Below are positions 37,232 to 48,827 of a stretch of 64,000 nucleotides of DNA, one piece after another. The stretch comes from Sipunculus nudus. Lineage: Eukaryota; Annelida; Sipuncula; Golfingiida; Sipunculidae. Location of the stretch: NCBI GenBank assembly GCA_026874595.1, contig CM049318.1:46914456-46978455 (forward strand). The letters are read 5' to 3'. Position 1 is the first letter of the stretch. Each line of letters begins with the position of its first letter. The position numbers were made by a program, and so were the translations under genes. The notes under the pieces were generated by a model. It did no database searches. It saw only the letters and a program-made list of their open reading frames with translations, and was not told the origin of the DNA.

Positions 37232-40200
37232 AACAAGGCCTACAGGCCTAATGCGAACCTGTACAAAGAGATTACGCCAGGTATAATGCTTCAATGCTAG
37301 ACCATTACTTTTCAAGAACATGTGTAACATGTATATGAACAATGCAAGTACAAGAAACAATTAAACAAACATCACTGCTGCAATTCTGGCATGGGTGCAC
37401 ACAACACAAAAACTAGAATATGGGTAGTCAACTAGCGACTACGTGTATCCTCCAAAATCAGAGTGGGAAAGGTGAAGTGAGGCATGGATTGAGTGGCAAG
37501 GGGAAATAGAGTGAGGTGTGTTGCATAATAGCCTGGATGTCTGCAGCCAAAATGTGTATGTAGGTTGCGCCACCTACTACAAAATCCAGATAGCTGTCCA
37601 AGATGTATAAACATGCAAAATTTTAGGCAAATAAGTCAAACCACTACTGAGATATGAGTGATTTTAGCCAATGGCAGACAAACAGATGGACACTGTGCAA
37701 AAATGGTGGCAGGTGGCACCACCAATTTTGTGTATGATTAAGAGATATGTGAGATCTATACACAAGCAAAATTTCAGGGGGATATGTCAAACCAGTCCTA
37801 ATTTATAAGCCTGAATGTGTGCAGTGTATACATAAATGTAGGTGGTGCCACCTGCCACAAAATCAAGAAAACTATCCAAGATGTATAAACATGCAAAATT
37901 TTAGGCAGATAAGTCAAACCACTACTGAGATATGAGTGATTTTAGCCCACGGCAGACAAACAGACGGAAGCTGTGCAAAAATGGTGGCAGGTGGCACCAC
38001 AAATTTTGTGTATGATTAAGAGCTATGTGAGATCTATCCACATGCAAAATTTCAGAGGAATCTGTCAAACCAGTCTTGAGATATAAGCCTGAATGTCTGC
38101 AGCGTATACATAATTGCAGGTGGCTCCACCAGTTTTGAGTGTGATAAAGATCTATGTGAGATCTATAAACATGCAAAATTTTTGCCAAATCGGTCAAATG
38201 GTTTCTGAGGTATGAGCTTGGATGTCTGCAGCGTAAATTTGAATGTAGGTGGCGCCACCTGTCATAAAATCAAGAAAGCTGTCAAGGATGTATAAACCTG
38301 CAAAATATCAGGTGGATAAGTCAAACATAGCTGACATATGAGTGATTTTATCCCAAGGCAGATGAACAGATGCACACTGTGCAAAAATGGTTGCAGGTTG
38401 CACCACCAGTTTCGCGTATGATAAAGAACTATGGGAGATCTATACACATGCAAAATTTTGGCCCAACTGGCCAAAGGGTTCCCGAGATATGAGCTTGGAT
38501 GTCTGCAGCCTAAACGTGAATGTAGGTGGCGCCACCTGTCATAAAATCAAGAAAGCTGTTCAGGATGTATACACATGCAAAATTTCAGATGGATAAGTCC
38601 AACCAATGTAGAGATATGAGTGTTTTTATCCCAAGGCAGATGAACAGATGGATGCTGTGCAAAAATGGTTGCAGGTGGCGCCACCATTTTTAGTGTATGT
38701 TATAAAGCTTTTCAAGGGCTTCATTTTATGCAAAACCTTTAGCCTTGTCGGTCAAACGGTTCCCGAGATATGTGGGTTTATGTGTGGAAACAGACGCACA
38801 AATGGATGCTTGGCAGAGAGGAAAGGTCAGAGGTCAACCAAAAATGAGGGCACAGCAGTTCACATGTGACCGAACATGATTCTGAATTTTAAAAAATTCT
38901 GCCCAGTGGTTAGGGAGGAGTTCACCGGAAACCTATGGGGCGATGAAGGCAGTGTCTGCGTCCGACTGAAAACACAGTATCTGCAAAACTCTGTTTTTGT
39001 GGATACAATGATTGTAGCTGGCACCACCAGTCTTACATACAACGAAGAGATATATAAATATGCCCAATGTCAGACTGAAATGTCATACCCCTCCTGTGAA
39101 AAAAGCAGGGACATACACTGGGCAAAAATTATTGTAGGTGGCACCACCAGTCTTGTACATTATAAAGCAACCCGATATGTATAAACATGCCCAATTTTAG
39201 GCTGATGTATCAAAATCCTCTGTAGAAATAAGCAGGCGCATACACTGCAAAAGTCAATGTTGGTGGTACCACCTGTCTTGTAAATGAGAATACCATCAAA
39301 GACACATAGACAGGTCAAAATATAAGTCCAATACATCAAACTTCCCCAGAGTTTGATGCACTGGGCTGACAAGGCTTAGGTGAGTAAGGCAGTTGCCCCT
39401 GAGTGACCTGTGACAAATTGCTGCCTCAAGCTACTGCACTGAGTGAACTCTTGACCTGCACCTGGCTAGACTGAGTGAACTTTTGACCTGTACCTGGCTG
39501 CACTGAGTGAACTCTTGACCTGTTGCATAATCTGACACAGTTGGCAGTCTGCCAAAGGTATAAATAGATTCAGGCTGAACTTTGGTGCCAAATATGATGC
39601 AGTGGGCAGTCTGCCAAAGCTATAAATAGAATGCAGCTACTGCAATGAGTGAACTCTTGACCTATACCTAGCTGCACTTCTTCCAATCCTGGCACTGTGT
39701 CAAAACTATTTATAGAGCTGACATCATCTTGACTAAAGGCCAACATCAAGGCACTGGCAATCTGCCAGTGGTAAACCAAGTGCTGCCATCTGTACACAAA
39801 AGTGGCCCCTACTTGAAATAACTTTGAAATTTATTTTCCCAATACAATATGCTTTTCAGCTGACTTTTTATAAAAAAGAAATCAGGAATATATGTAAAAT
39901 TATTAAGGATGCAAACTGAATGCAAAATTAAAATACAGATATCTCATTGATGGCAAATTCTTGAATTAAGTTGAGTAGGGATACCAATAATTTTTTAATC
40001 CACGTACAGTTGTCTTTATATAGCTACAGCGAGCTGAATATCCATGATTGTAAAATTGCCTGGTATGATAACTTAAATCATAAATCTTTTAAAAGTTTTT
40101 TAAAAGTTTTAAAAAAAACTTTTTTGTCAATATTAACCAAAGATACCCTGAAATCTTAATGTCTAGTGGCATGATGTTATAGATGCTGATAAACTGGTGC

Positions 40201-41296
40201 CAGGCTAGATGTAACAGCATAACACAGCTAACATATATAGTAAAATGACTCAATTCAATCTCCATAATTCAGCCAAAAATCATTCATGTGGAACCATTAA
40301 TGACAATTATTATAAGAATTATTGTAGGGATTATTCTTGTAAAATCTTTAACAAACTGGCTTCAGTGGCATCAGTCAAAAAACTTTTTGCAGGTTTATAA
40401 CTCATATAGGAAGATACAGCAAACTGGATAAGTTTGGCTTCCCATAACTCAGCCAAAAAGCACAGAACAAAAACCATTTGAACAAATTTGAATTATCAAC
40501 ATCTGAGGGTAATTAATGTGTGAGATTTAAGAATTTGGCCCAGTGGTTTTTGAGAAGAAGATCTTTGTAGCCACTGAGCTAAATTGGGCTGTAATGGCAT
40601 ATGACTAAATTCAGCTCCCCATAACTAAGCCAAAAGTCACTGAAAAGAGACCATTTGAACAAACTTCAGAAAGCTCTACCCTAGGATCATTTCTGTGCGA
40701 TATTAAACATTTTGGCCATATGGTTTCAGAGAAGAAGTTTTTTGTAGCCCTCAGTGTGATACAGGCACTAATGACCCCGTACGAAAAAGGCCGATGCAGG
40801 TGGCGCTACCAATACCTCAATTTCAGATATGACCTATGTGACCAAAATTGGCATAAAATTTGGTGATGATAGCTCCAGCCGTTTCTGAGATTTAAATTTT
40901 AATATGCATTTTTGCATAGTTAACAAAGTTCAACTTCCCGTAACTTGGCCAAAAATCGCCGAACTGGCACCATTCGAACAAACTTGAGAAAAATTGTTCC
41001 AGGGATCATTTCTTTGAAATATTGGACAATTTGGCGGGACAGTTTCGGAGAGGAAGATTTTTAAAGCTTTTTTAGCTTTTTCCCTATAAAATCTAAGAAA
41101 ATGCAGTTAGAAAAAAAATAAACAAAATCCGATATAGTTTTTTCAATGACTGATTATTTGCAAATAATTTGGTGATGCTAGCTCCTGCCATTTTTGAGAT
41201 AGCTATGGTTAATGTACAGACGACGCACGATGTACAACGCACGACACACGACGCACAACGCCGCACCATCGCATAAGCTCACAGGTTCACTAAAAA
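37232..41296 (+). mobile_element. Family A element carrying a nested family C element
   Basis: Left end AACAAGGCCTACAGGCCTAA. Family C is nested at 37412-39007 at the same position as in the 4913-7888 copy, after which A resumes with 'tgattgtagctggcaccacc'. Further core units, the 'gagtgaactcttgacctg' zone (39400-39700) and the conserved last kilobase follow, ending GCATAAGCTCACAGGTTCACTAAAAA. Minus the insertion it is about 2.5 kb. The shared nested insertion shows this copy and 4913-7888 derive from one composite ancestor. Confidence 0.8.
37412..39007 (+). mobile_element. Family C element, about 1.6 kb, nested in family A
   Basis: Left end ACTAGAATATGGG and hairpin GTAGTC...GACTAC. Nine palindrome sites (GGTGGCGCCACC or one to two-base variants) begin at 37563, 37712, 37841, 37990, 38119, 38248, 38396, 38525 and 38674, giving spacings of 149, 129, 149, 129, 129, 148, 129 and 149. 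The right terminal hairpin (GTATCTGCAAAAC / GTTTTTGTGGATAC) lies at about 38978-39006. It has more internal units than the 5104-6292 copy, so core copy number varies. Confidence 0.8.
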
Positions 41297-42140
41297 TTGG
41301 CTTCAGTGGCGTCAGTTTAAAATGTTTTGCAGGTTTATCACTCATATAGGAAGATACATCAAACTGACTAAGTTCAGCTTCCCGTAACTCAGCCAAAAAG
41401 CACTGAACTAAAACCATTTGAAAAAGCTTGAATTATCAGCATCTGAGGATAATTAATGTGTATGATTTAAGAATTTGGCCCCGTGGTTTTTGAGAAGGTC
41501 TTTGTAGCCACTGAGCTAAAATGGGCTGTTATGGCATATGACTAAATTCAACTACTCGTAATTCAGTCGAAAGTCACTAAACAGAGACTATTTCAACAAA
41601 CTTCAGAAAGCACTACCCTAGGATCATTACTGTGTGATGACCCTGTACAAGAAAGGCCGATGTAGGTGGTGCTACCAAATACTAATGTGACCAGCATTGG
41701 CATAAAATTTGGTGAAGATAACTCCAGCTGTTTCTGAGACTGAAATTTTAGTATGCTTTTTTAACAGATGACTAAGTTTAACTTCCTGTTACTCGGCCAA
41801 AAATCATCAAACTGGAACCATCCAAACAAACTTGAGAGAGATGATATAACAGATTATTTCTGTGAAATATTGAACAATTTGGCTGGGCCATTTTTGAAGA
41901 GAAGATTTTAAAAGGTTTTTTTTAGCTTTCTCTTTATAAAATCTAAGAAAATGCAGTAAGCCAAAAAATTTGCAAAATCCGATATAGTTTTTCAGATGGC
42001 TAATTTTTTGCTTAAAATTTCGTGATGCTAGCACCTGTCGTTTTTTAGATATTATTGGTCAACGTACAGACGACGGAAGACAGACAATGGAAGCCGGACA
42101 AAGCCACACCATTGCATTAGCTCACAGGTTCCCTAAAAAT
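41297..42140 (+). mobile_element. Family A 3'-part fragment
   Basis: Starts at 'tggcttcagtggcgtcag', well inside family A, and runs to its own right end GCTCACAGGTTCCCTAAAAAT. It follows the previous family A right end immediately, so two A right ends lie in tandem. Confidence 0.7.
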
Positions 42141-42482
42141 ACAGATGGCCCCACCAGTTTTCGGGAATTGATAAAACTGGTCATGGTCAATATTCAAGGC
42201 AAGATTCATGGCAATCCATGCATTAATTGTCAAGATATTGGAGGTTTTGCATCAATTTTTTTATTATTGTGGGAGGGGTACTTAAAAGCCCCATAGCTTG
42301 AAGGTTATTGGTTGCACTGACCTAATTCCCGGTTTCCAAGAAGATCTTTTGTGGACCTATATGGGTGCTTAGTTAAAAGTGTTTCTAGATTCAGTGGTTA
42401 CCATTTGTGCATTCTTAACTGACAGACAGAAGACGGATGAAGAGTGATCGTTATAGCTTATTTCAGTCAGCTGAGCTAAAAA
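42141..42482 (+). mobile_element. Family B right-end fragment
   Basis: Starts at a decayed palindrome (ATGGCCCCACC), contains one B unit ('caagattcatggcaatccatg') and ends TCAGTCAGCTGAGCTAAAAA. The junction with the preceding A fragment equals that at 24138. Confidence 0.65.
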
Positions 42483-43319
42483 CCTGGAAGATTTTGGTAA
42501 TGGAACAGATCTACTCAGATGATAGGTGAGATTTAAGTAAACAACAGTGTTTCTTAGAAAACTGAAAATTTTGATAAAGACAGCTCTACCAGTACTAAGC
42601 TCGTGCAAAGAACTTGTGAGGTCTTGGTTTACAAACATTGTATTTCTCAGAAAACTGGGAGACTTTGGTCAATGGCAGAGTTCAGCCTGGCAAACTACAT
42701 GAACTCAGTAATGAACACTGTATTTCTCAGAAAACCAGGAACATTTTTGTAAATAACAGTTCTACTCAGAAAACAGGAAATATTTTGTAAACTACATACC
42801 TATACAGTATACTCTGAAAATCAGGCAGATTTCGCAATTCTACTTTAGAGGTTAAGTAGAAACACTAAATATGATAGTCCTAGAAAAAAAAAGACAAATA
42901 ATGGTATATAATGCTGACCCCAAAGGACAAGATATATCAATGTAACTAATACTGTTGAACTAAGGAGGCAGAAAAGATTATGGTGAATTACACATTCCTA
43001 TTAAGAAAACAGGAACAGTTATGGTGACCAGAGGAAGATTATAATGACAAAATGAAATTCTCCAAGAAAACAGAGGTAAGTTGTACTCACAGGTAGTTGT
43101 ACAGGTATCCTGGTTCCCAGTACAGCTTGTATGTCAATTTTCATGTGAGTTCAGCAATAGTTAGGGCAGCATGCTAACCTATAGCCCAGCAAGCCAACCA
43201 AGCCAGCCATACAAGCTTGTACTTGTAGCACTGTAAAGTTGTGCAGGCTGCCAGCTATTTTTACACAGCATCAAAGACAACATGCTGTTCTGCAGCAGGT
43301 TGCTGGGGTTACCTTACTC
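42483..43319. other. Unassigned DNA with weak tandem similarity
   Basis: Phrases such as 'tttctcagaaaac' plus 'ggaa(a/g)attttggt' recur about every 90-110 bp between 42540 and 42850, suggesting a decayed tandem repeat. A 'cagaggtaagt' string at about 43071 looks like a splice donor, but no exon is recognisable upstream. Confidence 0.4.
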
Positions 43320-44505
43320 CTCATGAAATGCCAGGGTGGGGAAACATGACCACACTGTGGCTCCACCTGTACAGGAAATGCCAGGGTGGGGGGACATGAT
43401 CACATTGTGGCTCTACCTATAAAGGAAATGCCAGGGTGGGGAGACATGACCACTCTGTGGCTCCACCTGTACAGGAAATGCCAGGGTGGGGGGGGGGGGG
43501 GGCATGATAGCACTGTGGCTCTACCTGTAGAGGAAATGCCATGGGGAAGATATGACCACATGGTGGCTCTACCTGTAATGGAAATGCCAGGGTTGTGAGA
43601 GATGACCACACTGTGGCTCCACCTGTACAGGAAATGCCAGAATGAGGAGATATGTCCACACTGGGGCTCTACCTGTACAGGAAATGCCAGAGTGGGAATA
43701 TATGACCACACTGTGCCCCTACCTGTGAAGGAAATGCCAGGGTTGGGAGATATCAATACACTGTCACTCTTCCTGTACAGGAAATGCCAGAGTGGGGGGG
43801 GGGGGGGGGGGACATGAACACACTGTGGCTCTACCTGTACAGGAATAACAGAGTGGAAGGACATGATCACACTGTGGCTCCACCTGTACAGGAAATGCCA
43901 GGATGGGGGGGAAATGTCAACACTGTGGCTCTACCTGTACAGAAAATGCCACAATGACTACACTGTGGCTCTTCCTGCACAGATAATGCCAGAGTGAGGA
44001 GATACGGCCACACTGTAGCTCTACATGTACAGGAAATGCCAGAGAAGGGAGACATGTCCATACTGTGGTTCTACCTGTATAGGAAATGCCAGGGTTGGGG
44101 GACATGACCACACTGTGGTTTTACCTGTACAGAAAATGCAAACGTGGGGAGACATGATCACACTGTGGCTCTACCTGTATAGGAAATGCTAGGTTGGGGA
44201 GACATGATCACACTGTGTCTCTACTTATACGAGAAATGACAGGGGGGGGGGGGGGGGGGGACATGATCACATTGTGGCTCTAGCTGTACAGGAAATGCCA
44301 GGTGGGGAGACATCACCACTCTGTGGCTCCACTTGTACAGCAAATGCCAGTGTGGGGGGACATGATAGCACTGTGGCTCTACCTGTACAAGAAATGCCAC
44401 GTGGGGAGACATGATTACCCTACATGTAGTTCTACCTATACAGGAAATGCCAGGGCAGAGAGATATGACCACACTGTGGCTCTGCATATACCAGTTACAA
44501 AACAT
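43320..44505. repeat. G-rich minisatellite, unit about 50-60 bp, about 20 copies
   Basis: Each unit contains 'gacatgaccacactgtggct', 'ctacctgtacaggaaatgcc' and a G-rich linker ('agggtggggaga'). Two palindromes are built in, CCACACTGTGG and CCTGTACAGG. Linkers expand to G runs at 43488-43502, 43794-43811 and 44242-44260. Frames open on both strands are by-products of the repeat. Confidence 0.92.
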
Positions 44506-44562
44506 GTCACTCTCTCATGATCTTTTACTTAATACATTAATTATGTGCTACCCACCATAACT

Positions 44563-45028
44563 AAAAAAGGCCTACAGGCCAAATGCGAACCTGTGCAAAG
44601 TTTAGGAGTATGAATGGAGGTTTATTTTTCAAATTTAATATTGATCCTTTTATGTCCAGCAAAATGGACATTTCTGACCTGCAAGTTTATGACTAGGTCA
44701 TTTTAAAACTAGGATGTATCAGTCAGGATATCTGGATATGTTCTTTTTGCCAGGGAGGATTACTGAGACAGATGAACGGACAATTTGGCAGCATGGTTTC
44801 AGATAAGAACATTTTTTAATGTTTTTTAGCTTCTTCCCTATAAAATCTAAGAAAATGCAGTTAGCCAAGAAATAAGCAAAATCCAATAGAATTTTTTAGA
44901 TTTTTTTAGAATTTTTTAATTTTTTTGCAAAATATCTAGTGATGCCAGCTCCTGCCCTTTTTGAGATAGCTATGACGCACAACGGACGACGCAATACCAT
45001 TGCATAAGCTCAAAGCTTCCCTAAAAAT
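44563..45028 (+). mobile_element. Short family A element, about 0.47 kb
   Basis: Left end AAAAAAGGCCTACAGGCCAA, a brief interior, then directly the last 200 bp of family A and the right end GCATAAGCTCAAAGCTTCCC plus TAAAAAT. The core is deleted. Confidence 0.65.
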
Positions 45029-45943
45029 GCAAACCAAGTTATTTCAAACAGTTGAAAGATATAGTTCCAATAGTTCTAATATGGGCATTCTGCATCTAGA
45101 CAATTGTCTAGACGTCTAGACCATGTGTCTAAACATATAGACACATTGTCTAGACACCAGACAGAGCCAGGTCAGTTGCCATGGTCATATCTGGGCCCCA
45201 CCTGGTTGAATGAGTGACCTCTTGACTTGTCATGTTGTCAAATCTGTTTTAAAACACAGAAAGCCTTTTTTAATTGGCTACACTGCTTTTTTAAAGCTGC
45301 ATTTACCCAATCTATTCTTATAAAACTGGCAGAAGCCTACCATAGAATAATTCTTGTAAAGTTTAAACCAATCAGCTTAACAGTTTCATCATAAAACAGT
45401 GTATAAGCTAGAAGAGTCTAAAATAACATTTTAGCTTGTAAAAAACAGATCAATGTAGGTGGCGCCACCAATACCTCAATTTCAGATATGACTTATACGA
45501 CAAACATTGGCATAATATTTGATGATGATAGCTCTGGCCGTTTCTGAGATTTAAATTTTAGTGTGCCTTTTTGGACAGATGACTAAGTTCATCCTCCTGT
45601 AACTCGGTCAAAAATCACCAAACTGGAACCATTCGAACCAACTTGAGAGAGATTGTTCCAGCGAACATTTCTGTATAATATTGTACAATTTGGCTGGACA
45701 GTTTCAGAGAAGAAGATTGTAAAAGGTTTTTAAGCTTTTTCTTTATAAAATCTAAATTAATGCAGATACCCAATAATAAGCTCTAGGGCACCAAGTTCAC
45801 ATGTGACTAATTCTTACATGTAATTTGGAGCTGCTAGCTCTGACAGTTTCTGACTTACAGCCATGGACGGTGGACAGCCAACCTTGGACGGCAGACGGCT
45901 GACGGATGCTGCCACGCCATAAGCTCACAGGTGTGCTAAAAAT
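45029..45943 (+). mobile_element. Family A fragment with an AGAC/GTCT cluster
   Basis: Begins 'gcaaaccaagtt', shared with 63510 onward. It carries the TCTAGAC-rich cluster at 45095-45171, an intact GGTGGCGCCACC near 45459, the usual last kilobase, and right end CATAAGCTCACAGGTGTGCTAAAAA. Confidence 0.65.
45095..45171. promoter_or_regulatory. Cluster of SMAD-box-like AGAC/GTCT sites
   Basis: Ten AGAC or GTCT tetramers in under 80 bp, including two overlapping 16-bp palindromes, CTAGACAATTGTCTAG (45096-45111) and GTCTAGACGTCTAGAC (45106-45121). GTCTAGAC is the classic palindromic SMAD-binding element. A second copy lies at 63567-63633. Binding is not shown by sequence alone. Confidence 0.35.
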
Positions 45944-46787
45944 ATTAGTATTTACTGAAAGTTTTTGATGCTGACATCAAGTATCAGGAAAAATAACAAA
46001 TACCAGCATATTTATGGACCCAGTGTTTGATATTATTTTTTGTTTGCTTTGTCAATCCACATAAAACCTGAAAAACCACATAAAGACTGAAAACACTTGG
46101 TGCAGACTTAATCAGAGAACCTAATCTGCAGCCAAAAAGGGAAGTGACTTATAGTATGCAACTTCATTTATAATTAGAAGTAGATCTTAATAAAAATTTT
46201 TGAGAAATAGTGTCGCATGTTAAATGAAAAAAATTGTATAGAACAATTCATAACAAAAGCACAGCTAACATGCATAGTATGCCTGTTGTATATCTGGTGA
46301 CCTCTTACCTCATTTAATTGGTGTGAATTTTGATGAGATTGAAATTCAGGTGAGAATCTCTATTGGTTAATATGTCTTTTGAATGTCATGAAAATCCATG
46401 AGATTTTTGTTAAGTCACCATGGTGCCACCATAGTTTGGGTGACCTCTGCCCTTATCAATATGTTTGGATTTTGCTGAAAATCAAAATTAGGCGAGATAC
46501 TATATTAATATTTCTGCCGAGTTTGATCAAAATCCACCCTATTCCTCATAAGTTATCACAGCGACACCACAAAGAGGCCTTGTGACCCCTGACCTCATCT
46601 AATATGCGGGGATTTTGCCTTTAATCAAACTCAGGTGATATAATCTATTGTTTAGTAGTTATGGTGAGTTTCATGAAAATCCATAAAAGCCCTGGTACGG
46701 TAATGGACGGACAGACAGAAGGAATGATGGAAGGAATACCTTAATATGTCCCGTCCTAGACGGAATTTTTGCATAGGCCAAATATGC
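45944..46787 (+). repeat. Unclassified interspersed repeat-like DNA
   Basis: 46270-46770 has two or three diverged blocks around 'gtgacctct(t/g)', 'catgaaaatccat' and 'tttgatcaaaatcc', then a 'gacggacagacagaagga' patch and 'atgtcccgtcctagacgg'. The layout (tandem blocks followed by a GGAC-rich segment) mirrors the other element families, but no terminus was matched. Confidence 0.35.
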
Positions 46788-47440
46788 GAAATATTCTATT
46801 GTAATGTTTTTCATATATATAAGCATATGAGAAGCTAAGAGGAAAGGGGCCCTCCTACTTAGTTATAGAAAATTTCTTAATATATGACTGCAAAACTAAT
46901 ACTCTGACAAGACTGTCATGAAGAAAAACAGTAAAAGTTTTGAGATACTGTGATGCATATGAAAGATTTACAGATGGACAGGCAAGTGGACAGAATGGAC
47001 AGATACCTTTATTTCAATTTCAAGGGAATAATACATTTAAGTTTATATTACAGCCTATTTTTTAAGCATATCCACTTTTTCCATTAACAGTTTTTATCAT
47101 ATTCATTTTTTTTATTTACAAGTACAAAAAAATCTGAAAATATAAGTTAAAATATCAGAGTTCAAAGTTGTAATCATTATTTATCCATAGTGTAGCTTAT
47201 ATCAGGTCATATAATCACAAATGTTTAAAATTAATTTAAAAGAAAATAATGCCACAACATGGCATCTTTAAGATTATTCCTTGAATCACAATTAAATTAA
47301 TTTGTACATTGGAGTTTTCAGTACGTGCTTAATTTTATTCACCGAAATAAAAGTTTCAGAAAATTTGATAAAATATAAACATTTTTTCAAATAAAGTATA
47401 CACACTGTTGGTTGAATGAGGGACAAACAATATCATTGAT
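46788..47440 (+). mobile_element. Family B internal fragment
   Basis: Third copy of the interior seen at 9020-9775 and 20395-21155 ('aaatattctattgta', 'gaggaaaggggccctc', 'actctgacaagactgtcatg', 'gccacaacatggcatct'). Neither end is present. More diverged than the other two copies are from each other. Confidence 0.65.
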
Positions 47441-48827
47441 TTTTTTAGTAGTGGTCAACCATATCACCAGGTTATCACATGACACTTGGGCAATATAAAT
47501 ATTTGATGAAGGGGGTTTAAAGTGATGCTGGCAGTGCCTGAGAAACATATAATTAATTTCTTTTGGCCCTATGTTTGAAAATTTGTTTATAATTTTGTTT
47601 AATGCCTGGGTAAATTATTAATTTTGTGAAATACAAGAAAATCTGAGGCATTTCTTGATATGCCAGATAAAACAGTTTGTCCATAACATACATCTGCCTA
47701 CCAACCAGCCAACCAAATAGAGGAAACATTAATAATGGCAAGTTTGCTTCTATCTGTGCTTTCCTGCTGAGCATTTAAACTTTCTTATTATTTATATTTC
47801 ACACATGAATTACATTTACAAGTAGAAAACTCTAAAAATGTTAAAACCTATTCTATTGAAATACTGCTCTGTGTGTATTTACTGAAGATGTTCAATTTGC
47901 ATGTTTTATTTCTGCAATGAGCACATTTTCATTTTTTTATTTAGCACATTTTATCATCAAGTACCTGTTTATAATAAAGGCACTTGCAGAAAATGGTTTA
48001 AAAGATTCAGACTGGTAGAGACTGGAAACCACCTCCTAAACCGGATCAACAAGTGGTTTGGTTGCATTTGACTGCCATGTGAAACCATTTTGTATTTGCC
48101 ATGTCAAAGGATAACAAGACAACACTGGATAGACATCAGGTGACCTCTGACCCAGCCTTGTTTGTTGTTGATATGACATGAATCAGACACTAATACTACA
48201 GGTCCTCTGGGAGGTGCAGGTACAAATGAATCCATCAAAGACCAAGCAGTCCAGGTAACCCACAACATATGGCAAACCTTGTAAAACCTTGCTGGCTCTA
48301 AACGACACATTGATGTGACTCGGCCCATTTCTTGTAGCTTTGTCTGGTGTTACAAATAGACAATGGTACCAAAAATTTATTTATAACTCTCCCATAAATA
48401 TATATTTTGGCTCCAAATAGCTGTCAGAAAACTCTTCTCACATGTCATTCATGTTTTTACTTCCATCTCTCCCATATAATTTAGCCAATATACAGTGTGT
48501 TGTCTGATCACAAGCTGCCCGGTCCCACATGTGAGAGGGATGAAACTTTTCACACCTTGTAGCACTTCCAATGGTATGTAAGTAACGCTCTGGCTCTGGT
48601 CCTCCATCCTTCAGATTTGGCACAGTACCTAAGTACTATAAATGTTAGGCAGCCTCAGTCTATTGTCAATGACTCCTCTAATGTAAACAGGTATTTTCTG
48701 TAATTTCTGACTTAAATACTAGGTTATACTTTCATCCATGTCTGCCTGCTGATCTCTTTGTATGTTATTTTGTCTGTTTGACGGTGTAAGATATATTTCA
48801 TATATACCGGTAATGGATATATTTAAA
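47441..48827. other. Unassigned DNA; candidate host sequence
   Basis: No element family was matched over about 1.4 kb, one of the longer such stretches. The only coding-like segment is on the minus strand at 48438-48628. Confidence 0.45.
48438..48628 (-). CDS. Candidate terminal exon, function unknown
   Basis: On the minus strand an acceptor-like ACTTAG is followed by an open frame of about 63 codons ending in TGA at 48438. The predicted peptide (VPNLKDGGPEPERYLHTIGS near the start, HPSHMWDRAACDQTTHC in the middle, GRDGSKNMNDM at the end) has a balanced, protein-like composition with Cys, Trp and His, unlike the AT-driven frames elsewhere. An in-frame TAG just upstream means it must be spliced if real. 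I recognise no domain. The pyrimidine tract is weak, and no upstream exon was found inside the family A element to its right. Confidence 0.25.

Noticed and set aside
37412-39007. Bacterial or viral origin for the palindrome arrays
   Set aside because: The context is entirely eukaryotic repeat DNA with retrotransposon remnants; no bacterial or viral genes are present.
43386-44520. Open frames on both strands of the G-rich array
   Set aside because: By-products of a tandem repeat with a length often divisible by three; unit length varies and breaks frames.
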